This document shows, in pieces, positions 39,366-48,212 of a stretch of DNA of 52,728 bases. The DNA comes from DATGLW01 sp035293965 (GTDB lineage: Bacteria; Actinomycetota; Acidimicrobiia; Acidimicrobiales; RAAP-2). The stretch lies in assembly GCA_035293965.1 (NCBI GenBank), contig DATGLW010000061.1, positions 1-52,728 on the forward strand, given 5' to 3'. Under the pieces are notes generated by a model. That model saw only the letters and a list, made by a program, of their open reading frames with translations. It was not told the origin of the DNA and did not search any database. Position 1 is the first letter of the stretch. Every line of letters begins with the position of its first letter. The position numbers and the translations under genes are program-made.

Positions 39366-40064
39366 GTGCGGGCTCAGCGGGTGACGAGGGAGCAAGTCCT
39401 CGACGCAGCCGATGCCGTGGCGCGGCGAGAGGGCATCGATCGGTTGACCGTGCGCGCGATCTGCGCCGAGCTGGGTGTGACCCAGCCGGCGGTCTACCGG
39501 CATTTCTCCACCAAGGCAGAGATCGTCGAGCTGGTCATCGACCGCGTCATCGAGCGCATGGAGCTCCCGGGCCCGGAGGTGGGCGACTGGGTCGCCCGGC
39601 TGCGGCAGTGCTTCATCAGCGCCCACGACGAGGTCGCCCCCTACGGCGGTCTCGCAGCCCGGATGGGCCGCGAGATGCCGCGAAGCCCTGCTGCCGAACG
39701 CAACTCGGCCTACCTGGCCGAGCTCCTCGGAGGAGCCGGCATCGGGAAGGACGACTGGCTGCGCATCGCGTGGGCTGTCTTCGTCTACACCTGGGGCCAC
39801 CTCCTCACCGCACAGGCCGCAGCGTCGACCTTTGGCACCACTGCCGACCGGGACGCGCAACGAGAGCAATTCCTCTGGGGCCTGGACCACCTCCTGGCTT
39901 CGTTCCGGCGGGCCGTCGAGGAGGGGGAGTTCCTTCGGGCCCCCTCGACCCCGGGCCGCCCCTCGACCTCGGGCCGCCCCTCGACCCCGAGGAGCAGCTC
40001 GACCCCGAGAAGCAGGCGGCCGGGCGCCCCGAAGGGCCGGCGCGCGACAAGGGATGGCAGATGA
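39366..40064 (+). CDS. TetR-family transcriptional regulator
   Basis: 232 residues from GTG 39366 (MRAQRVTREQVLDAADAVAR). The helix-turn-helix is at about 25-48 (RLTVRAICAELGVTQPAVYR, then HFSTKAEIVEL), clearly TetR. The ligand domain contains VAPYGGLAARMGREMPRSP. A small hairpin, GGGCT (39349-39353) with AGCCC (39360-39364), surrounds the AAAGAG before the GTG and could act on initiation or as part of an operator. The C-terminal about 30 residues (TPGRPSTSGRPSTPRSSSTP) come from an 18-bp tandem repeat and are probably disordered. It is a candidate controller of the upstream hydrolase and binding-protein genes. Confidence 0.87.
   Translation: MRAQRVTREQVLDAADAVARREGIDRLTVRAICAELGVTQPAVYRHFSTKAEIVELVIDRVIERMELPGPEVGDWVARLRQCFISAHDEVAPYGGLAARMGREMPRSPAAERNSAYLAELLGGAGIGKDDWLRIAWAVFVYTWGHLLTAQAAASTFGTTADRDAQREQFLWGLDHLLASFRRAVEEGEFLRAPSTPGRPSTSGRPSTPRSSSTPRSRRPGAPKGRRATRDGR
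39942..40013 (+). repeat. 18-bp in-frame repeat, 4 copies, in the TetR C-terminal tail
   Basis: Units at 39942-39959, 39960-39977, 39978-39995 and 39996-40013 share CTCGACC and encode PSTPGR, PSTSGR, PSTPRS and SSTPRS-type hexapeptides. The repeat keeps frame and adds a basic, Ser/Pro-rich tail. Confidence 0.85.
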
Positions 40065-40159
40065 CCCTGCCGTCGCGACGTCGTGGCTCCTCGGTGCAGG
40101 GGGCCCTGCCCGCGTGGTTCTGGCTGGAGGTTGCGCCACGCCGCGACGCCACCCACGGG

Positions 40160-42259
40160 TCAGGTGGGGTCGCCGATCGTGTCCTCGAGCGCTTTCTCGT
40201 CAGCCCGACAGTCCGGACGGTGCGCGCTGGCGCGCGGCGCTCCGCACGACGGGCACACGAGGTGTGCCCAGCAGGCCGGGTCGCCGCCGGGCTCCTCCTC
40301 GTCATGCGCGTCAGGTGCGGGGCCGGTGCGGGGCACGAGCGCGCCGGGCCCGGGCCCGCCGTCCGCCGTGTCTTCGGCGACGACTTGTCGGTGCCACGGC
40401 GCCACGACCTGGGGGGCGCCTTCTCCCTCTGCGGGTTCGCCACGTGAGCCGGCGGTCCGCCACAGGGTCAACACCCGCTCTCGCTGGCGCTCCTCGAGCA
40501 GCTGGCGGTGGCGCGCCTTCAAGAGGTCGAACATCGTGACCAGTCCCACGATCCGGCTTCCCCGGCCCCGCTCGACGACGGGCAGCGCCCCGAGCCAGTG
40601 TTCGGCCATGCGGTCCGCCGCGGATCGCAGCGTCTCGTCGGGCCAGGCGACGACCACGTCGCGATGCGCGATGTCCTGGATCGACCGGGCCCCGAGGCCG
40701 TTGCGCTCGGCCTCGAGGAGGTCGGAGAAGCCGACTACCCCGGTCATGGCGGCGGACCCGTCGACCACCGGGTACAGGCGCTGGCGCCGCAGCACCGGGT
40801 CCTCGCGGACGGTGGCCAGCGCGCCGGCGACCGAGTCGGTGGCCCCGAACGTGAGCACGTTGGTGAGCATGGCCTCGCCCACGAACAGTGCCTCGAGCGG
40901 CTCCACCCCGTACTCGCGCACCACGTGGAACCCGCGGCGGGCGACCTTCTCGGTCAGGATCGACCGCCGAAGCACGATCGACGACACCACGTGGGCCACC
41001 ATGCAGGCGAGCAGGAGGGGCAGCAGGGAGCCAGTGTCCCTCGTCAGCTCGAAGGCGAAGACCACCGAGGTGAACGGCGAGCGCGTCACGCCGGCCAGGG
41101 TTCCGGCCATGCCGAGGAGCGCCCAGGTGGCCTCGCTCCCACCGGGCATGACGGGGGCCATCAGCCCGCCCATGGCGGCGCCCATGATGAGGAGGGGGGC
41201 GAGGATGCCCCCACTCGTGCCCGATCCGAGGGCGACCGACCAGATGACGAGCTTGACGACGAGAAGGGTGGCCAGGGCTCCCAGGGCGAGGCGGCCGGAC
41301 AGCTCGGCGCCGATCTGCACGTAGCCCACGCCGAGCGCCCGCGGGTCGACCAGCCCGCCGAGGCCCACGACGAGCCCGCCCAGGGCGGGCCACCACGCCC
41401 AGTGGACGGGGAGCTTGCGGAAGAGGTCCTCGGCGCCGTAGACGGCAGTGGTGAGGACCCAGGCGAGGAGCGCCGAGGCGACCCCGATCGCCCCCGCCGC
41501 GCCGATCGCCACCGTCGAGAACGACCCGTGGGGCGGCACGGGGAACAGGGGGGCGGCTCGCAGCAGGCCGTGGGCTGCCATGAGGTTGCGCAGGACGGTG
41601 GCCACGACGACCGCCACGGCGATCGGCCCGACCGAACGGGGGCGCCACTCGAAGACGAGCAGCTCGACGCCGAAGAGGGCCGCCGCCAGCGGGGTGCCGA
41701 AGACCGCTGCCATGCCGCCGCACGCGCCGGCCACGAGCAGCGTGCGGCGCTCGGAGGCCGACAGGTGCACGAACTGGGCCACCACCGAGCCGACCGCCCC
41801 TCCGGTGAGGATGATCGGGCCCTCGGCCCCGAAGGGTCCCCCGGTGCCGATGCTGATCGCGCTCGAGACCGGCTTGAGGACGGCCAGGCGGGGCTCGACC
41901 TTGCTCCCGCCGACGAGGATCGTCTCCATGGCCTCGGGGATGCCGTGGCCGCGGATCCGCTCCGACCCCCAGTAGGCCATGGCCCCCACCACCAGGCCAC
42001 CGCCCACGGGCACGAGCACGCTCAGGGCGTGGAGGTGGGCCAGGGTCGGCGGCACGAGGCTCCCTCCCGAATTGCCGTAGTAGAGCAGGTGGGTGAGCAG
42101 GCCGATCAGCTGGAGGAGCCCAAGCGCCACGCCGGCCGACAGGGCACCGACCACCACCGCCAGGGCGCCGATGAGGAACACGCGCGGCGTGGTGGAGAAG
42201 TCGGCCAGGCTCTCGTCGGCCCTCGGGCGCGAGACCGAGCCGTGGAGGAAGGACGGCAT
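40160..42259 (-). CDS. ClC-family chloride channel/antiporter with CBS pair and Cys-rich tail
   Basis: 699 residues. Residues 25-430 form the ClC membrane core: GHGIPEAM at 104-111 in the place of the GSGIP anion site, GPFGAEGPII with the gating glutamate E146, GVELLVFEW with the proton-pathway Glu E199, and GTSGGILAP at 347-355. Two CBS domains follow (about 460-520 and 525-585), likely nucleotide-sensing. The C-terminal 100 residues are disordered and acidic and end in a C-x5-C-x2-C-x11-C cluster (Cys 663, 669, 672, 684), which may bind zinc. The internal and external glutamates imply Cl-/H+ exchange rather than a channel. It lies downstream of a carbonic anhydrase gene on the same strand. 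Confidence 0.92.
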   Translation of the reverse strand: MPSFLHGSVSRPRADESLADFSTTPRVFLIGALAVVVGALSAGVALGLLQLIGLLTHLLYYGNSGGSLVPPTLAHLHALSVLVPVGGGLVVGAMAYWGSERIRGHGIPEAMETILVGGSKVEPRLAVLKPVSSAISIGTGGPFGAEGPIILTGGAVGSVVAQFVHLSASERRTLLVAGACGGMAAVFGTPLAAALFGVELLVFEWRPRSVGPIAVAVVVATVLRNLMAAHGLLRAAPLFPVPPHGSFSTVAIGAAGAIGVASALLAWVLTTAVYGAEDLFRKLPVHWAWWPALGGLVVGLGGLVDPRALGVGYVQIGAELSGRLALGALATLLVVKLVIWSVALGSGTSGGILAPLLIMGAAMGGLMAPVMPGGSEATWALLGMAGTLAGVTRSPFTSVVFAFELTRDTGSLLPLLLACMVAHVVSSIVLRRSILTEKVARRGFHVVREYGVEPLEALFVGEAMLTNVLTFGATDSVAGALATVREDPVLRRQRLYPVVDGSAAMTGVVGFSDLLEAERNGLGARSIQDIAHRDVVVAWPDETLRSAADRMAEHWLGALPVVERGRGSRIVGLVTMFDLLKARHRQLLEERQRERVLTLWRTAGSRGEPAEGEGAPQVVAPWHRQVVAEDTADGGPGPGALVPRTGPAPDAHDEEEPGGDPACWAHLVCPSCGAPRASAHRPDCRADEKALEDTIGDPT

Positions 42260-42319
42260 GCCCCAAAACTAGTCGTTCTACGATACGAGTGCCGCGGCAC
42301 AGCTCTCGCCGGCGCACGG

Positions 42320-42352
42320 CTCCCTCCGTGGCACGCCTCGCGCCGGAGGGAG
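42320..42352. other. 9-bp stem hairpin between carbonic anhydrase and ClC genes
   Basis: CTCCCTCCG (42320-42328) and CGGAGGGAG (42344-42352) pair perfectly around a 15-nt loop. There is no U-run in either direction, so it is not a standard intrinsic terminator; it might protect or attenuate a shared transcript. Confidence 0.4.
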
Positions 42353-42455
42353 GGGCTTTCGCCGGTGCCGACCGACCTGCAACCGTCGTGTGGCCCTGCC
42401 CCTCTGGGCGCCCCCCGGGGTGGTTCCTGGCGCCTCCCCTCCGAGACCGAGCGCC

Positions 42456-42947
42456 CTACTGGACCGGGCGGAGGCGGCCGGTCTCGACCTCGTAGACGAA
42501 GCCCCGGATGTGGTCCTTCTTCGGGATGAACGGGTTGGCGCGCAGGCGGGCGATCGACTGGCGGACGTCTTCGTCGGGGTCGTGGAAGGCCTCGAGCGAG
42601 AAGGGCGGCCGGATGCCGGTGTCGCGCTCGATCTGGGCCTTCACGTCGTCGTCCTTGAAGGTGAGCATGCCGCAGTCGGTGTGGTGGATGAGGATGACCT
42701 CCTCGGTGCCGAGCAGGCGCTGGGAGATGAGGATCGAGCGCACGGCGTCGTCGGTCACGACGCCCCCCGCGTTGCGGATCACGTGTGCGTCACCCTCGGA
42801 CAGCCCGAGGATGCCGTAGACGTTGAGGCGTGCGTCCATGCAGGCGAGCACGGCCACCTTGGTGGCCGGGGGCATCGGCAGCCTGCCCTTGTCGAAGGAC
42901 TTGGCGTAGGCCTCGGCGTTCTGCAGCAGCCTGTCGGTAACGGTCAC
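42456..42947 (-). CDS. beta-class carbonic anhydrase
   Basis: 163 residues from GTG 42947, chosen for AAGGAGG at ideal spacing. The beta-carbonic anhydrase signature is complete: ACMDARLN (Cys36 zinc ligand, Asp38-Arg40 dyad) and HHTDCGML (His89 and Cys92). It hydrates CO2 to bicarbonate and a proton. The length and spacing fit the short actinobacterial and mycobacterial Rv1284-type enzymes. The next gene downstream on the same strand, 196 bp away, is a ClC antiporter. Confidence 0.95.
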   Translation of the reverse strand: MTVTDRLLQNAEAYAKSFDKGRLPMPPATKVAVLACMDARLNVYGILGLSEGDAHVIRNAGGVVTDDAVRSILISQRLLGTEEVILIHHTDCGMLTFKDDDVKAQIERDTGIRPPFSLEAFHDPDEDVRQSIARLRANPFIPKKDHIRGFVYEVETGRLRPVQ

Positions 42948-43221
42948 GTCGTCCTCCTTTGCCAGGGACCGCCCGCCCGGGGCAAATCCGACCACGACAG
43001 TCGGGTTTCTATCTCCGTCGGGGGCGGCCGTCAAGCCCAGCGCAGCGGTCAGTGACGCGGCCTATGGATGTCAAACGCCCTTGAGGCTGGCCTGCTCGAC
43101 GTCCTCAAGGAGTGCTCGCCGGCTCGACGCCCTGCTGGACGCACGTGTGCACGCCGCGCGCCCAGGGCGTCGAGCAGCGGAGCCCGCCCGTCCGCCCTCA
43201 GGCCGGCGTCAGAGGGGCGCG

Positions 43222-45486
43222 TCAATCAGAATGCAGGGACGACGTCACCTCGTCCGCGTATGTGCCGGTTGGGCGCACGGCCATCGCCGACGTCACCACC
43301 ACCTGGCGGATCGTCCCATTCCACGGGAAGGGCGGTTCGTACCGGTCGACCACAGGGAAACCGCGGTCCGACCCGATCCGCAACTGTGTCCCGCCGTGCT
43401 GGAACGTGAAGCTGGGAGCCACCGGGCCGGTGGCGGACCCGATGGGCGCCCCGTCGCACTCGAGCGACAGCTCGACCCCTCCTGCCTGCGGGGCGCAGGT
43501 CGCAGCCAGCAGGTGCGCTCCTTGGGGGAGGGGGTCGTCGGAGGTCGCGAGGGCCAGCTCGCCGGCCGGGCGGAAGGCGAAGACGAGGCGCGACTCGGCG
43601 ACGAAGATGGCGAAGCCGCCGTTCCAGTCGCCGAGAGCGCACAGGATGCCTTCGGCGTCTCCCGCCGGCACCTCGACGTCGATCTCGATTCGGAACCCGG
43701 CACCAAGGAAGGGGAGGGCCTCGTCGCAGACCGGCGGCCCTGGCCGGAAAACCGCCCGCGGGCCCGGCGGGTAGGCGGGCGGAATGACCGCCTCGAGGCG
43801 AGAGGTGAGGGCGTCGCTCATCGGAAGTACGTGATTGCGCTCGGCCTCGGCAGTCCAGACCTCCGTAAGCTCGTGGACCACGTCGGGGTGCTCCGCCGAC
43901 ACGTCTTCCGCCTCGGAGAAGTCATCGAGGCGGAAGAGCGCCCAGCGGTCGGTGGCGAAGTCGCGGCTGCCCACGAGGAGCTTCTCCTCGTCGGCCACGC
44001 CTTTCGACACGTGGTCGGTCGTGGCCTTCCATCCGCCGTGGACGATGGAGCGTGACCCGAGCATCTCGAAGTACTGCGTGCTCCGCGGGCTCGGCGCGGA
44101 GGGGTCGTCGAACGTTGGGCGGATCGAGGCGCCGTCGAAGGGATCCTGCCGGACGCCGTCGACCACGTCGGGCTTTGCGACGCCGCACACGTCGAGAACC
44201 GTTGGGGCGAGGTCGACGACGTGGCAGAACTGCCGGCGGACCTCGCCGTGAGATTGGATGCCTCGCGGCCACCTGATGATGAGCGGCGTGCGCGTGCCTC
44301 CGAGCCACGTATAGCGCTTCCACAGGCGCAAAGGCGTGTTGCCGGCCCAGGCCCATCCCCATGAGTAGTGGTTGTAGGAGCGGAAACCGCCCCAGTCGTT
44401 GTAAGCCGCCAGGTTCGCTGCCACCGTTTCGGGGAGACGGGCCGAGAAGCGGTGCTCATTGATGGTGCCGTTGATGCCGCCCTCTGCGCTCGCTCCGTTG
44501 TCGGACAGCAGGACGACGAGCGTGTCGTCGAGCTGGCCGATGTCGTCGAGGCACGACAGAAAGCGCCCGATCTGGGCGTCGGTGTGGGTCAGGAACCCGG
44601 CGAAGACCTCCTGGCCCCGCGCATGCATCCGGCGGGCCTCCGGGGAAAGGTCGTCCCACGCCGGTACCCACGATGGGCGCTCGGTCAGGATCGTTCCCGC
44701 CGGCACTACCCCGCTCGCGAGCTGCCGCGCGAACGTGCGCTCGCGCCAGCGGTCCCAGCCGTCGTCGAATTGCCCGTGGTAGGGGTCGGCCCACTCGGGC
44801 GCGACATGGTGGGGAGCATGCGTGGCACCGAGGGCCCAATACAGGAAGAAGGGCTTCGCGGGCGCCGAGTGTTTCTGGTCGAGCACGAAGCGGATGGCCT
44901 GCTCCGCCAGGTCCTCGGACAGGTGGTACCCCTCGGCAGGGGTGGCCGGGGGATCCAGGTAATGGTTGTCGCACACGAGGTTTGGGGCCCACTGGTTGGT
45001 GTCGCCCTGTAGGAAGCCGTAGTACCGCTCGAATCCGTACCCGAGCGGCCAGCGATCGAATGGCCCGGCCGGCGACCGCTCTCCGCGAGGGACGAGGTGC
45101 CATTTCCCGACCGCCATCGTGTTGTAGCCGGCGTCCCGCATGATGCGAGGGAGGGGCGCAGCAGAAGCCGGCACGCGAGCCGAGTAGCCGGGAAGGGCGA
45201 GGGGCAGGTCCACCAAGAACCCGACGCCCACCGCATGGTGGTTTCGTCCGGTAAGCAGGCTGGCACGAGTCGGCGAGCAGAGCGCCGTGACGTGGAACCG
45301 GTTATAGCGGAGTCCCTCGGCCGCCAGTCGGTCGATGTGCGGCGTGGCGATGTCCGACCCGAACGCCCCGAGCTGCGCGAAGCCGGTGTCGTCGAGCAGG
45401 ATGACCACCACGTTGGGTGAGCCCGGACGAGCCTTTGGCGTGGCCTGGTAGGCGGTTGTGACGTCGCTGCCGGCCGTGGCGTGCAC
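43222..45486 (-). CDS. arylsulfatase (type I sulfatase)
   Basis: 754 residues from GTG 45486, with GGGAGGGGAG upstream. The formylglycine motif CSPTRASLLTGR begins at Cys70; the metal-binding LLDDTGFAQLG lies before it, then AVGKWHL and LLSDNGASAEG. A C-terminal region of about 170 residues (FRIEIDVEVPAGDAEGILCA onward) resembles a concanavalin-like beta-sandwich. There is no signal peptide, so the enzyme is probably cytoplasmic. Activation needs a formylglycine-generating enzyme, which is not in the window. Substrate unknown: aryl or alkyl sulfate ester. Confidence 0.9.
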   Translation of the reverse strand: MHATAGSDVTTAYQATPKARPGSPNVVVILLDDTGFAQLGAFGSDIATPHIDRLAAEGLRYNRFHVTALCSPTRASLLTGRNHHAVGVGFLVDLPLALPGYSARVPASAAPLPRIMRDAGYNTMAVGKWHLVPRGERSPAGPFDRWPLGYGFERYYGFLQGDTNQWAPNLVCDNHYLDPPATPAEGYHLSEDLAEQAIRFVLDQKHSAPAKPFFLYWALGATHAPHHVAPEWADPYHGQFDDGWDRWRERTFARQLASGVVPAGTILTERPSWVPAWDDLSPEARRMHARGQEVFAGFLTHTDAQIGRFLSCLDDIGQLDDTLVVLLSDNGASAEGGINGTINEHRFSARLPETVAANLAAYNDWGGFRSYNHYSWGWAWAGNTPLRLWKRYTWLGGTRTPLIIRWPRGIQSHGEVRRQFCHVVDLAPTVLDVCGVAKPDVVDGVRQDPFDGASIRPTFDDPSAPSPRSTQYFEMLGSRSIVHGGWKATTDHVSKGVADEEKLLVGSRDFATDRWALFRLDDFSEAEDVSAEHPDVVHELTEVWTAEAERNHVLPMSDALTSRLEAVIPPAYPPGPRAVFRPGPPVCDEALPFLGAGFRIEIDVEVPAGDAEGILCALGDWNGGFAIFVAESRLVFAFRPAGELALATSDDPLPQGAHLLAATCAPQAGGVELSLECDGAPIGSATGPVAPSFTFQHGGTQLRIGSDRGFPVVDRYEPPFPWNGTIRQVVVTSAMAVRPTGTYADEVTSSLHSD

Positions 45487-45593
45487 CGTGGCTCCCCTCC
45501 CTGTGACCGTCCGTTCCGCCGGGTGCCCGCCAGCGGTGACGGGTCCGGTTGCGGGCCGGCGCCGCGCTTCCTCGTGGAAATGGCTTTCTGTAT

Positions 45594-45622
45594 GTTTACT
45601 AAGGAGACCCCATTCGGGTCAA
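45594..45622 (-). promoter_or_regulatory. candidate sulfatase promoter
   Basis: On the minus strand TTGACC (45622-45617) and TAAACA (45598-45593) are separated by 18 bp, in an unusually AT-rich patch (GTAAACATAC). A transcription start here would give a leader of about 100 nt before the sulfatase GTG. Confidence 0.35.
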
Positions 45623-45651
45623 GGCGCGACGAGGCTCCGAGCGCAGCGCGC

Positions 45652-47187
45652 TCAGATCTGCCAGCGCATGCTCGGATCCGAGCTACGCCGCTGGCGCTGC
45701 GCGCGCCGGTCGGCGGCGCTGGCCATCAACGTGGGCCGGTCCGAGGAGGATCGCAGCGCGGCGATGCCGGCTCCGGTCCACGAGAGGGCAGCCAGCACCA
45801 GGGCGGTGGCCACGGTCCCATGCGCCACGGACCCCGTACCGGCGCCCACGATGCTGAAGACCAGCCCGCCTACCGCCACGCCCAGGGCCGTGCCGAGGCC
45901 CCGGGTCGTGTTCAAGATGCCGCTCGCCAGACCGGCCTGTGCCCGCGGGGCCGCCCCCATCACCGAGGCGTTGTTAGCCGGCACGAAGGCGCCGAGTCCG
46001 GCGCCGAGCACCGCCAGCTCAACCAACACGACTGCCAGACTGCCGTGGGCGGCGGCCAGGGCGGCTAGGGCTCCGCCGGCCGTCACGAGGCCAGCCACAG
46101 TCGGCAGCCGGGGGCCGTTCCGGTCCGCGACGGTCCCCGCGACGGGTGCGGCAACACCGAGGGCCAGCGGCAGGACGGTCAGATCGAGGCCGGCCCGCCC
46201 GGGCCCCTGGCCGAAGGCATGCTCCAAGAAGAACGGCAGGACGAACAGCGCGCCGAAGAGAACGAGGTACGACAGGAGGCCGGTCGTGATACCGACGGTG
46301 AAGGAGCGGCGCCGGAACAGCGCCAAGTCGACCATGGGGTGTCGGCTCGAGCGTTCTGCGAGCAGGAACCCTGTGCCACAGGCGGCCGTCGCCAGCCCGA
46401 GTGCGAGCGGAACGGCAAGAGGGATGCGCCCCTGCGCCCCGAGCGACAGGGCCACGAGCAGCGCGGTGGCACCCGGCGCGAACCAGGCGAGACCTATCCA
46501 GTCGAACGCCACCCGCTTGCGGAGATGCCGGCTGCGCGGGATGAGGAACCACCCCACGGCTGCTCCGAGGACGCCCGCCGGCACGTTGACGAGGAAGACG
46601 AGCTGCCAGCCACCGGCAGCCACGAGCAGCCCACCGACGGCCGGGCCGATGCCGAGCCCGAGGGCTTGGGCGGTCCCTTGTAAGCCGATCGCTCTCGCCA
46701 AACGCTCGCGGGGCACGGTGTTGGCGATGATCGCGACTGAGTTCGCCTGCATCATGGCCGCGCCGACCGCCTGGATCGCCCGGAAGGCGTCGAGCACGAC
46801 GAGGCTGGGCGCCGCCGCGCACAGGGCAGAGCCGGCGGTGAACACGACGAACCCGTATACGTAGAGGAGCTTGTGGCCCACCATGTCGGCGAGGCGGCCG
46901 ACTGCCGTGACCATCGCCACCAGCACCAGCAGGTAGGAGAGCCCTACCCACTGCACCGCCGCGATGCTGGCGTGGAAATCGTTGCGCAGAGCCGGGTAGG
47001 CGAGGTTGACGATGCTGGCATCGAGCTGGCCCATGAAGGCGCCCACGCAGACCGATGCCAGGGCGAAGGAGGCCGCGTGCGGGTGCCGGCGGATGACCGC
47101 CGGCCGTGCCGGCTCGGTGAGCAACCGCCCGATCAGGCGGCGGCCCGGATCGGAGCCGGCGTCGAAGCAGGTCGCTCGCCGGCCCAT
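45652..47187 (-). CDS. MFS transporter, DHA2/EmrB-QacA type (14 TM)
   Basis: 511 residues from ATG 47187, preceded by TAGGAGCC. About 14 hydrophobic segments begin at SFALASVCVGAFMGQLDASI. Motif A-like GRLADMVGHKLLYVYG follows TM2, and motif C-like LGLGIGPAVGGLLVAAGGW is in TM5. Such proteins export drugs or metabolites with proton influx. It is 65 bp downstream of lysR on the same strand and upstream of the sulfatase, so it may be controlled by LysR; CGATAGG (47244-47250) near its leader also occurs at the lysR promoter. Confidence 0.9.
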   Translation of the reverse strand: MGRRATCFDAGSDPGRRLIGRLLTEPARPAVIRRHPHAASFALASVCVGAFMGQLDASIVNLAYPALRNDFHASIAAVQWVGLSYLLVLVAMVTAVGRLADMVGHKLLYVYGFVVFTAGSALCAAAPSLVVLDAFRAIQAVGAAMMQANSVAIIANTVPRERLARAIGLQGTAQALGLGIGPAVGGLLVAAGGWQLVFLVNVPAGVLGAAVGWFLIPRSRHLRKRVAFDWIGLAWFAPGATALLVALSLGAQGRIPLAVPLALGLATAACGTGFLLAERSSRHPMVDLALFRRRSFTVGITTGLLSYLVLFGALFVLPFFLEHAFGQGPGRAGLDLTVLPLALGVAAPVAGTVADRNGPRLPTVAGLVTAGGALAALAAAHGSLAVVLVELAVLGAGLGAFVPANNASVMGAAPRAQAGLASGILNTTRGLGTALGVAVGGLVFSIVGAGTGSVAHGTVATALVLAALSWTGAGIAALRSSSDRPTLMASAADRRAQRQRRSSDPSMRWQI

Positions 47188-47252
47188 GGCTCCTATCTAG
47201 CGGCGGAAAAGAGAGATCGTCCAGAAGGAACTGCCAATGAGGTCGATAGGTG

Positions 47253-48170
47253 TCAGTTATGCGAGTCCTGCGGCGAGATCGAGAGCAGGTCGGCGTGCCG
47301 CGCCATGTCCATGAAGGCGATGGCGGCGGGTGAGAGCGGGCCAGGCCGCCGGACGATCCCGATGGTCCGCGTGAGGGGCGGGTCGAGGCCCACCACCACC
47401 ACGCCCGTTCCTCGCTGACGGTACACCTCGGCAAGCGCCGCGGGGAGGAAGGTGGTTCCGGCCCCGGCGACGACGAGCGGCACGACCGCCTCACGCTGTC
47501 CTGTCTCGACCGCGATGACGGGTTCGATGCCCGCTGCTTTGAAGGCACCGTCGATCAACTCGCGGCTCGACGTGCCCGGCGGGGTGGCCACGAGGGGGAT
47601 GCCGGCGAGGTCGGCAAGCGGCATGCGTCGTCGCCGCGGGTCCTTCGTGCCTGGCGGCCGGACGGCCACGATCTCCTGGCGGCCGAGTTCGTCGACTACG
47701 AGGTCGTGGACCTGCGCTCCTACCACGTCCGTGATGCCGATCTCGCAGCGCCCGATGCGGACGAGCTCGAGGAGCTCGCCAGCGGTCTCGGGCTCGACCA
47801 GGCGCAGCGAGACCCCGGGGTACCTCTGGCGAAAGGGTCCCATCAGGGACACGAGTGGCGAGACGGCGAGCGTCGGCAGGCACACGAGATCGAGGCGCCC
47901 GGCGACCAGTCCCTGCACGGCGCTGACGGAGGCTCGGAGGGTCTGGAGGTCCCGCAGGAGTTGGCGGGCGGGCTCGAGGAATGCCTCGCCGGCCGACGAG
48001 AGGGTCACGCCCCGCGTCGAGCGGTGGAACAGCGGGACGCCGAGCTCGGCTTCGAGCGCGCGCACTCCCTGGGACAGTGAGGGCTGGGTGACGTGCAGAG
48101 CCTTGGCGGCCCGGCTGAAGCCGCCGTGGTCGACCACGCCGACGACGTACTCCACCTGGCGCAGCTCCAT
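47253..48170 (-). CDS. LysR-family transcriptional regulator
   Basis: 305 residues from ATG 48170. The N-terminal winged HTH is clear: MELRQVEYVVGVVDHGGFSR, then AAKALHVTQPSLSQGVRALE, and FHRSTRGVTLSSAG. The ligand-binding half follows the two-lobe PBP fold (GRLDLVCLPTLAVSPLVSLM, CEIGITDV, LVATPPGTSSRELIDGAF). It is divergent from the oligopeptide transporter genes, across a gap holding a textbook T-N11-A dyad 43 bp from its start. That predicts autoregulation and control of the transporter; it may also influence the MFS gene downstream. Confidence 0.93.
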   Translation of the reverse strand: MELRQVEYVVGVVDHGGFSRAAKALHVTQPSLSQGVRALEAELGVPLFHRSTRGVTLSSAGEAFLEPARQLLRDLQTLRASVSAVQGLVAGRLDLVCLPTLAVSPLVSLMGPFRQRYPGVSLRLVEPETAGELLELVRIGRCEIGITDVVGAQVHDLVVDELGRQEIVAVRPPGTKDPRRRRMPLADLAGIPLVATPPGTSSRELIDGAFKAAGIEPVIAVETGQREAVVPLVVAGAGTTFLPAALAEVYRQRGTGVVVVGLDPPLTRTIGIVRRPGPLSPAAIAFMDMARHADLLSISPQDSHN

Positions 48171-48212
48171 GTGGGCCACGATATCGAGCGAGCCGGTCGC
48201 GGGCTGTCCTTC

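Noticed and set aside
40311..42317. Long 668-codon minus-strand frame overlapping the ClC gene
   Set aside because: Arg/Gly-rich, hydrophilic out-of-frame reading of the ClC gene, which itself has clear ClC and CBS motifs.
42320..42352. Intrinsic transcription terminator between carbonic anhydrase and ClC genes
   Set aside because: The stem is good but no T-run follows on either strand and both genes run in the same direction.
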